Source: an uncultured Eubacteriaceae bacterium (GTDB lineage: Bacteria > Bacillota > Clostridia > Eubacteriales > Eubacteriaceae). From it: 64,000 nucleotides of DNA. Shown in pieces: positions 58,202-64,000 of the stretch; position 1 is the first letter of the stretch; every line of letters starts with the position of its first letter. The translations under genes and the position numbers were made by a program. The notes under the pieces are model-generated. The model searched no databases and was not told the origin of the DNA. It saw only the letters and a program-made list of their open reading frames with translations. The stretch covers positions 62,001 to 126,000 of the forward strand of contig CAMBHL010000005.1 in the NCBI GenBank assembly GCA_945867155.1, read 5' to 3'.

Positions 58202-59374
58202 TTATTCTCCCTTCTTCTTCAAAAGCCGGGAGAACGCCCACTCTTCGAGGAGCAGGGTGGATTCGCCCCGCATGATGTATTTCGCCAGATCCCGACTGAC
58301 CGCCGGCGCTTCGATGACGCCGTTGCCGCCGTAGCCCGTGGCGAGCAGGTAGTTTTTCACCGGGGTGTCCCCGACGATGGGCAGGAAGTCCCGGGTTTCC
58401 GCGCGGTAGGACAGCCACGAGGAGTTGAGCCCCGCGTCGGTGAGTCCCGGCACGTTTTCTTCAAACTGATGGAACAAAAAGTCGATGAAGTAGTCGTCGG
58501 TGCCTTCCCGTTCCGGCAGCCGGTCCGGGTCCCACTGGCCCGCGTGCATCGGGTCGTCGAGGTTCATGGACAGATGGGACTTGCAGATGAAGATGTTGTT
58601 GCCGGCGCGCAGGGCGTAAAACGCCGGGAATTTTAAGATCGGGAACACGTAGTCCAGATGTTTTTCCGGCGGCACCACGAAAAACGCTTCGGCCTTGGTG
58701 TGCCAGATCGGCACGTCGAGCCCCGCCATTTCGCCGGTGAAGCGGCTCCACGGGCCGGTGCAGTCCACGACCACGTCGAAGTCGTAGGTGTCGCCGTCCT
58801 TGGTCTTCACCCCTTTGGCGGTGCCGTTTTCGATGACGATTTCCGTCACTTCGGCGCCTCTGAGGATCGTGCCGCCGAGGTCTTCCATTTTGGCCGCGAA
58901 GGTGTTGGAAATCATCGTGCCGTCGAAATAGCCGTCGTCTTTCGTGTAGCCGGCACCTAAGATCGAGTCGGTGTTGAGCATCGGCAGGATGTCATGAATG
59001 CGCTTCTTGTCCGTGATGTATTCCCCGGTGTAGCCGGCGGAGCGGGCCAGGGCGATCCCGGCCTTGATCCGCTTCACTTCTTTTTCGGAGGTAGCGCAAA
59101 CGAGGGTCCCGGTCTTGTCGAAGCCCGCGGAGCCCTTCCGTTCCGCTTCCATCTTCAGATAGGTTTCAAACCCGTACAGCCGCACATCCCAGTAGCGGTT
59201 GTTCAGGGAATCGTCGAAAAGGCAGACCGTGCCGGCGGATTTCGCCGTGGTGCCACAGCCGATGCGGCCCTTTTCAAACACCGTCACCTCCGCATCGTCG
59301 TAAAGGCACAGGTTCCAGCCCAGGGCCGTTCCTGAAATCCCCCCTCCGATAATGCCAATTTTCTTTTTGCTCAT
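58202..59374 (-). CDS. DAO-family FAD-dependent oxidoreductase
   Basis: 390 residues. N-terminal GIIGGGISGTALGWNL binds FAD; GCGTTAKSAGTVCLF is the flavin-contact block of sarcosine/dimethylglycine-type enzymes; VVDCTGPWS and the C-terminal TRDFLPIVGDTPVKNYLLATGYGGNGVIEAPAVS close the FAD fold. It should oxidise an amino or hydroxy acid and pass electrons to EtfBA encoded directly downstream. Substrates in keeping with the neighbours are ureidoglycolate, glycine derivatives or sarcosine (from N-methylhydantoin), but none is proved. It lies 21 bp after the AllC-like gene. Confidence 0.82.
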   Translation of the reverse strand: MSKKKIGIIGGGISGTALGWNLCLYDDAEVTVFEKGRIGCGTTAKSAGTVCLFDDSLNNRYWDVRLYGFETYLKMEAERKGSAGFDKTGTLVCATSEKEVKRIKAGIALARSAGYTGEYITDKKRIHDILPMLNTDSILGAGYTKDDGYFDGTMISNTFAAKMEDLGGTILRGAEVTEIVIENGTAKGVKTKDGDTYDFDVVVDCTGPWSRFTGEMAGLDVPIWHTKAEAFFVVPPEKHLDYVFPILKFPAFYALRAGNNIFICKSHLSMNLDDPMHAGQWDPDRLPEREGTDDYFIDFLFHQFEENVPGLTDAGLNSSWLSYRAETRDFLPIVGDTPVKNYLLATGYGGNGVIEAPAVSRDLAKYIMRGESTLLLEEWAFSRLLKKKGE

Positions 59375-59395
59375 CGCTTTACTCCTGATTTGTTT

Positions 59396-60643
59396 TTATT
59401 CATTGGCGATCTGATACAGGCTTTCGGCGAGCACCGCCGTCCCCTTCACCAGATCGTCCAGATCAATCGCTTCTTTCCGGTCATGGCTGATGCCGTCTTT
59501 GCACGGGATGAACACCATCGCCGCGGGCATGAGATCCCCGAGCATGAGGCTGTCGTGGTAGGGCCCGCTGATCAAATCCATGTGGGGGATGTTAAGCGCG
59601 TCCGCCTGATCCCGGATCACGTCCCCGAAATGGGGATCGCAGGTCAGGGGCGCATCGTCGTTTAAGGGCGTGAGGTCCACGTCCACATCCCGGCGGCCCG
59701 CGATGGCCCGCACTTCATCCCGCCACAGTTCCACAAGTTCCGTCTTGTCGTCGCCGTCCACCGAGCGCACGTCCACAGAGAATTCAGCTCTGCCGGGGAT
59801 GACGTTCGCCGCTCCCGGAGTCAGGCGCATTTCCCCGACCGTCGCCGTGATGTAGGCGCTGGCCGAGGTCTGGGCCAGACGTTCCAGGGCCAGGCTCATT
59901 TCCGCCGCCGCCATATAGGCGTCCCGGCGGTCGGTCATGCTCGTGCCCCCGGCGTGGGACTGCACCCCGATGACCCTGCAGCGCAGGTTCGTCGGCGCGC
60001 AGATCCCGGTGACGACGCCCACCGGCACCCCGGCTTTTTCGAGCTTGTCATTCTGCTCGATGTGCAGCTCGAGGCTCCCGTGGACTTTGGTCTTTAACGG
60101 GAATTCCTGGTCAAAATCGTCAGGATTGTAGCCCAGTTCCTTGAGCTTGTCGTAAAGGCGCATTCCGTCGGGGTCCGCATGGTCTTTGAGATCCGCCGCA
60201 GAAAGCCGTCCGGACAGGGCCCGGCTGCCGATGCAGCACACCCCGAAGCGGCTCATTTCTTCCCCGGCGTAAACGTTCACCGAGATCGGCCGCTTCGGCC
60301 GCACCCCGGCGCGGATCATCGCCGCCACCCCTTCAAGGCCGGCGAACACCCCGGCGAGGCCGTCGTACTTGCCGCCGCCTGGCACCGTGTCGATGTGGGA
60401 GCCGGTCCACACCGGCGCCACATCCGGGTCCGTCCCCGGATACACCCCGAAAATGTTGCCGAGGCAGTCCTCGGACACCTCGAGCCCCATGGCGATCATC
60501 ACATTTTTGACGTAGCGCCTGGCGCCCTGGAATTCCGGGGTATACACCCCCCGGGTGATCCCTTCTCCCGGCGTCGCGTTGAACGCGGCGATGCCTTCGA
60601 GCCACCGATTGAGCTCTTCGCCCTGAACCTTTTCCCCGATCAT
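59396..60643 (-). CDS. Allantoate amidohydrolase / N-carbamoyl-amino-acid hydrolase (M20 family)
   Basis: 415 residues. The dinuclear metal site is visible: TGSHIDTVPGGGKYDGLAGV (His, Asp), AGEEMSRF (Glu), ELHIEQ (His) and SGPYHDSLML (His). The interdomain lid with VGVQSHAGGTSMTDRRDA is typical. Members hydrolyse allantoate (AllC) or N-carbamoyl amino acids made by hydantoinases; both would fit the allantoinase-like genes nearby. First gene of the operon with the DAO flavoprotein, etfB and etfA. GAAGGAGGCGC precedes ATG 60643. Confidence 0.87.
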   Translation of the reverse strand: MIGEKVQGEELNRWLEGIAAFNATPGEGITRGVYTPEFQGARRYVKNVMIAMGLEVSEDCLGNIFGVYPGTDPDVAPVWTGSHIDTVPGGGKYDGLAGVFAGLEGVAAMIRAGVRPKRPISVNVYAGEEMSRFGVCCIGSRALSGRLSAADLKDHADPDGMRLYDKLKELGYNPDDFDQEFPLKTKVHGSLELHIEQNDKLEKAGVPVGVVTGICAPTNLRCRVIGVQSHAGGTSMTDRRDAYMAAAEMSLALERLAQTSASAYITATVGEMRLTPGAANVIPGRAEFSVDVRSVDGDDKTELVELWRDEVRAIAGRRDVDVDLTPLNDDAPLTCDPHFGDVIRDQADALNIPHMDLISGPYHDSLMLGDLMPAAMVFIPCKDGISHDRKEAIDLDDLVKGTAVLAESLYQIANE

Positions 60644-60673
60644 GTGCGCCTCCTTCGTGTATTTCGCAATTTG

Positions 60674-60686
60674 GACCCAATGGGTC
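60674..60686. repeat. Palindrome upstream of the AllC-like operon
   Basis: GACCCA-A-TGGGTC, perfect 6-bp arms, 31 bp before the start codon; a likely operator. Confidence 0.55.
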
Positions 60687-60790
60687 GTGGATACAGTCTA
60701 CAATAAATTTTAATTTTCGTCTAGTCTATTTCTTAATGTTTCCCCTAAAATGCACGGTTCCCGCGCATTAAAATCTGGTTTAACCCTTAC

Positions 60791-60828
60791 AAAAAATAAA
60801 AAGGCAGCGTCATCGGCGACACTGCCTT
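60791..60828 (-). terminator. Terminator of the 2-hydroxyacid dehydrogenase gene
   Basis: AAGGCAG / CTGCCTT (60801-60807, 60822-60828) with inner GTC/GAC, then T-run on the minus strand. Confidence 0.82.
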
Positions 60829-60845
60829 AAAAAATTATTCTTTTT

Positions 60846-61796
60846 TTATAACATCACGCGGACCGGGCTGCCGTCTTCCCAGGCGGTGATGTTTTCGAAC
60901 ACCATGTCCGCGCGGCGGTCGATGGATTCCTTGGTGTCAAAGCCCACGTGCGGCGTGCAGACCAGGTTCGGCGCGCCGAGGAGCGGGTGATCAGCCGGCA
61001 ATGGCGGATCTTTTTCGTAAACGTCGATGCCTGCGCAGATCTTGTTCGCCTTGAGGGCTTCTGCGAGGGCGTCAGTGTCGACCACCGGGCCTCTGGCGGT
61101 GTTGACGAGGATGGCACCCTGTTTCATTTCGGCGATCTGTTTCGCGCCGATGAGGCCCTTCGTCTGCGGGGTCAGCGGGGTGTGCACGGAGATGATGTCC
61201 GCTTCAGCCATGACGTCGTCTAAAGATTTATAAACCAGACCTAGTTCTTTGGCGCGGTCCCGTTCGCTGCGGCTGTAGCCGATGAGCTTGCAGTGGAAGG
61301 CCTTGAAGAGTTCCGCGGTGCGCAGGCCGATGGCGCCGGTGCCGACGATGCCCACAGTGCGGCCCGCGAGTTCAAAGCCCTGAAGGCCGGCTTTGCCTTC
61401 GCCCGCCTGAACCGCTGCGTCGCAGGCTGGAATGTTGCGCAGGCACGAGAGGGTCAGGCCCACGGCCAGTTCCGCTACGGCGTCGTCGCAGTAGCCGCCG
61501 GTGTTGAAGATGCGGATGCCCCGGCGTTTGCAGGCTTCCACGTCCACGTGGTCGATGCCGACGAAAGCGACGGAAACCACTTTCAGGTTCGGGTCAGAGT
61601 CGATAACCTTGCCTGACAGGGGGTGGTTGGCGATGATGACCACGTCTGCGCCGTCGATGCGCTTGATCTGTTCATCTTCGTCGAGGGTCAGGTTGTCGTA
61701 GCTGACAAATTCATGGCCCCGGGCCGTCATGGCGTCGCCCAGGCTCTTGAGCTTGTCAGCGCTGATGCCTAAGGGTTCCAACAATACGATTTTCAT
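60846..61796 (-). CDS. D-isomer-specific 2-hydroxyacid dehydrogenase
   Basis: 316 residues from ATG 61796 (GGAGGAAAT upstream); the longer start adds an unrelated basic tail. GIVGTGAIGLRTAELFKAF binds NAD; catalytic Arg in VNTARGPVVD, Glu in IDVYEKDPPL and His in CTPHVGFDTKES are intact. It reduces a 2-oxoacid or oxidises a D-2-hydroxyacid (glycerate, glyoxylate, phosphoglycerate or lactate type). There is no regulatory ACT domain, so it is not a long SerA. It is monocistronic. A link to glyoxylate from ureide breakdown is possible but only inferred. Confidence 0.88.
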   Translation of the reverse strand: MKIVLLEPLGISADKLKSLGDAMTARGHEFVSYDNLTLDEDEQIKRIDGADVVIIANHPLSGKVIDSDPNLKVVSVAFVGIDHVDVEACKRRGIRIFNTGGYCDDAVAELAVGLTLSCLRNIPACDAAVQAGEGKAGLQGFELAGRTVGIVGTGAIGLRTAELFKAFHCKLIGYSRSERDRAKELGLVYKSLDDVMAEADIISVHTPLTPQTKGLIGAKQIAEMKQGAILVNTARGPVVDTDALAEALKANKICAGIDVYEKDPPLPADHPLLGAPNLVCTPHVGFDTKESIDRRADMVFENITAWEDGSPVRVML

Positions 61797-61815
61797 ACGA
61801 TATTTCCTCCTTTTT

Positions 61816-61856
61816 GGGAAAGCTTCGCGCTTTTCCCGTCCGTGACTTTTATTATA
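61816..61856 (-). promoter_or_regulatory. -10 box and leader hairpin of the hydroxyacid dehydrogenase gene
   Basis: TATAAT at 61851-61856 (minus) without a clear -35. Downstream, GGGAAAAGCG pairs with GCTTTCCC (61816-61836) directly before the ribosome site, so the leader may fold. Confidence 0.45.
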
Positions 61857-61898
61857 GCACATTTAAGACAGAATTTTGTCCTGAAATGGGAAATATCG

Positions 61899-62429
61899 TC
61901 ACAGCACCTCTGATCCGTGCATGGACACCGTTCCCGGGTTCCACAGGGTGAGCCGCCCCGAGGCCCGGGTTTTGTTCAAGTCGATGAGGCGCTGGTTGGC
62001 CGACCCCCGGTACAGCAGGCGGATATTTTTCTGGGCTTCGATAAAAGGCCCGTCCACGAGGACGTCCAGCACCTCTAAAAAATCCGCTGCCGGCTTTTCG
62101 AGCATTTCGTAGGGATAACCCGAATAGCACCAAATCGAGCGTTTCGGGTACCGGGCCCGAATGGCTTTCGCGAGGGGCAGGAGCACCGCCCGGTTGGCCG
62201 GCTCCATGGGCTCGCCCCCGAGGAAGGTCACCCCGGTGTAATAGGGCGCATCGAGCTTTTCCAAAATTTTTTGCTCTGTTTCTTTTGTAAAAACCTCGCC
62301 GTAATCAAAAGCCTGGGCCTTCTCGTTAAAACAGCCGGGGCAGTGCCGGGTACAGCCCGACACAAACAGGCTCAGGCGGATGCCCGGGCCGTTGGCGATG
62401 TCGTGGGGATGAATGTCAGCGTAGTGCAT
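61899..62429 (-). CDS. nrdG: Anaerobic ribonucleotide reductase activating protein
   Basis: 176 residues, typical size. The radical SAM cluster motif is CTRHCPGCFN (CxxxCxxC) near residue 26, followed by the SAM-binding GGEPM. It makes the glycyl radical on NrdD under anaerobic conditions. It follows nrdD by 20 bp on the same strand. Confidence 0.95.
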   Translation of the reverse strand: MHYADIHPHDIANGPGIRLSLFVSGCTRHCPGCFNEKAQAFDYGEVFTKETEQKILEKLDAPYYTGVTFLGGEPMEPANRAVLLPLAKAIRARYPKRSIWCYSGYPYEMLEKPAADFLEVLDVLVDGPFIEAQKNIRLLYRGSANQRLIDLNKTRASGRLTLWNPGTVSMHGSEVL

Positions 62430-62449
62430 GGCGTGTCTCTATCAACGAT

Positions 62450-64000
62450 TTATAAGTGCAACACCCGTTCGGCGATTTCCTGGGTGCGCCCCTGGTTGAA
62501 GCCCGTAGCGCCACCTAAGTAGCCGCACACCCGGCGCACAACAGAGAGCTTGTTTAAATCCCGGTTGCCGCAGTTGGGGCATTCCCAGACGAGCTTTCCC
62601 GCTTCGTCCGGAACCGCCTTGATTTCCCCGTCGTAGCCGCACACCTCGCAGTAGTCGCTCTTGGTGTTGAGCTCCGCGTACATGATGTGGTCGTAGATGT
62701 GGCGCATGACGGCCAGCACCGCCGGGATGTTGTCCTGCATGTTCGGCACCTCCACGTAGGAGATCGCCCCGCCCGGAGACAGTTTCTGAAAGTCCGATTC
62801 GAAGCTCAGTTTCGTAAAGGCGTCGATGGGCTCGGTGACGTGGACGTGGTAGGAATTGGTGATGTAGTTCTTGTCCGTCACCCCGGGGATGATGCCGAAG
62901 CGCTTCTGGAGGCATTTCGCGAATTTGTACGTCGTGGATTCCATCGGCGTGCCGTACACCGAGTAGGCAATGTTTTCCTTTTCCCGCCACTTGGCGCACG
63001 CGTCGTTGAGGTGCTGCATCACCGCCATGGCGAAGGGCTTCGCTTCGGGGTCGGTGTGGGATTTTCCAGTCATGTACCGGCACATTTCGTACAGCCCCGC
63101 GTAGCCGAGGGAAATCGTGCTGTACCCGCCGAACAGGAGCTTGTCGATGGTTTCCCCGGGTTTAAGTCTGGCCAATGCGCCGTACTGCCACAATATCGGC
63201 GCCACGTCCGAGGGCGTGCCCAGGAGCCGTTCATGGCGGGCGCGCAGAGCCCTATGGCAGAGTTCGAGGCGTTCGTCGAGGATATCCCAGAACTTGTTCA
63301 TGTCCCCGCCCGAGGAGCAGGCCACGTCCACGAGGTTGATCGTCACGACCCCCTGATTGAACCGGCCGTAGAACTTGTGGGAGCCGTCGGGGTTCGTGAT
63401 CGCCGGCTCGTCGGTCAGGAACGACCGGCAGCCCATGCACGTGTACACATTGCCGTTTTTGAGGCTTTTCATCACCTTCGCCGAGATGTAGTCCGGCACC
63501 ATGCGCTTCGCCGTGCACCGAGCCGCGAGGTCGGTCAGATAATAGTACGGGCTGTCGGGATGGATGTTGTCTTCGTCAAGGACGTAGATGAGCTTCGGGA
63601 AGGTGGTGGTCACCCACACGCCCTGGGCGTTCTTCGTGCCCTGGATGCGCTGGTTGAGGACTTCTTCGATGCACAGGGCCAGATCCCGTCTTGCCGGGCC
63701 TGCCGGGGCTTCGTCGAGGTACATGAACATCGTCACAAAGGGCGCCTGGCCGTTGCACGTCATCAGGGTGATGAGCTGGTACTGAATCGTCTGAATCCCG
63801 CTCTTGATTTCTTTTTTCAGGCGCCGTTCGGCGATGGCGTTGATCTGGTCGTCATCGGCTTCGATCCCCGCCGCGCGCAGGTCTTCCCGGGTGCGGGCCC
63901 GAAGGCTCTTTCGGCTCACGTCGACGAATTTCGACACGTGATACAAAGAAAAGCTCTGGCCCCCGTACTGGTTGCTCGCCACCTGGGCGACGATCTGGGT
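62450..64000 (-). CDS. nrdD: Anaerobic ribonucleoside-triphosphate reductase, C-terminal part
   Basis: 517 codons lie in the window; the frame is open at the right edge, continuing upstream through TQIVAQVASNQYGG, so the N terminus with its ATP cone is missing. A GTG at 63982 is an internal Val, not the start. The zinc site CEVC...CPNC (about 60 residues before the end) and the glycyl-radical loop RRVCGYLGG near the C terminus are intact. It reduces ribonucleoside triphosphates to deoxy forms without oxygen and needs NrdG, encoded next. Confidence 0.96.
   Translation of the reverse strand, partial: TQIVAQVASNQYGGQSFSLYHVSKFVDVSRKSLRARTREDLRAAGIEADDDQINAIAERRLKKEIKSGIQTIQYQLITLMTCNGQAPFVTMFMYLDEAPAGPARRDLALCIEEVLNQRIQGTKNAQGVWVTTTFPKLIYVLDEDNIHPDSPYYYLTDLAARCTAKRMVPDYISAKVMKSLKNGNVYTCMGCRSFLTDEPAITNPDGSHKFYGRFNQGVVTINLVDVACSSGGDMNKFWDILDERLELCHRALRARHERLLGTPSDVAPILWQYGALARLKPGETIDKLLFGGYSTISLGYAGLYEMCRYMTGKSHTDPEAKPFAMAVMQHLNDACAKWREKENIAYSVYGTPMESTTYKFAKCLQKRFGIIPGVTDKNYITNSYHVHVTEPIDAFTKLSFESDFQKLSPGGAISYVEVPNMQDNIPAVLAVMRHIYDHIMYAELNTKSDYCEVCGYDGEIKAVPDEAGKLVWECPNCGNRDLNKLSVVRRVCGYLGGATGFNQGRTQEIAERVLHL

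Noticed and set aside
1..64000. CRISPR arrays, rRNA or tRNA genes, insertion sequences
   Set aside because: None found by eye: no regular spaced repeats, no tRNA cloverleaf with T-loop sequence, no transposase frame. A tRNA scan would settle the tRNA point.

Overview
The window reads as a high-GC, Gram-positive, strictly anaerobic fermenter of the Clostridia. The pointers are a class B sortase, meso-diaminopimelate dehydrogenase, a T-box on thrS, the two-subunit PyrD/PyrK dihydroorotate dehydrogenase, a butyryl-CoA:acetate-type CoA-transferase, ETF subunits and the anaerobic ribonucleotide reductase NrdD/NrdG. A GC-rich Eubacteriaceae such as a Pseudoramibacter relative would fit, but that is inference. 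Most of the window is ordinary chromosome with tight operons, TTGACA/TATAAT-type promoters with 17-bp spacers, and clear hairpin terminators.

Layout. 1-1.8 kb: YARHG tail, cell-wall amidase, surE. 1.9-6.2 kb: MarR regulator divergent from a heterodimeric ABC exporter. 6.2-13.6 kb (minus): purA, carA, carB, vanZ-like, sugar epimerase/dehydratase. 13.8-18 kb: radical SAM, SDR, class I aldolase, MATE. 18-23.2 kb: SorC-type regulator followed by araM-araL-araB homologues. 23.3-27.7 kb (minus): serS, SEC-C protein, ddh, CoA-transferase. 27.8-34.6 kb (minus): pyrB-I-C-F-K-D, then sortase B and a degenerate LCP-like protein. 34.8-38.7 kb: an unusual DUF559-like/repeat/gamma-carbonic-anhydrase fusion and a SIR2 protein that looks like a defence gene. 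38.7-42.3 kb: a possible small RNA, then a compact phage-like cassette (DUF4373 protein, sigma factor, DUF1659, DUF2922, 32-residue peptide, r1t-type holin, GH25 endolysin) with no capsid, tail or integrase genes. 42.3-48.5 kb: membrane-anchored SDR, metal exporter, T-box/thrS without TGS domain, RelE/Phd toxin-antitoxin pair, GH3 hydrolase. 48.7-60.6 kb: a ureide/hydantoin region with two tandem permease + allantoinase-like pairs, an AllH (DUF2877) gene, a nitroreductase, and an operon of allantoate-amidohydrolase-like enzyme, DAO-family flavoprotein, EtfB and EtfA. 60.8-64 kb: 2-hydroxyacid dehydrogenase, nrdG and the 3' part of nrdD.

The parts most worth attention are the self-contained sigma/holin/endolysin cassette, the ureide region in which a flavoprotein and its own ETF sit in an operon with an AllC-like enzyme, the DUF559-like-gamma-CA fusion, the orphan promoter-terminator unit next to the endolysin, and the leader terminator plus operator in front of the permease/allantoinase operon. 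All functions are read from sequence and family memory; no database search was run.
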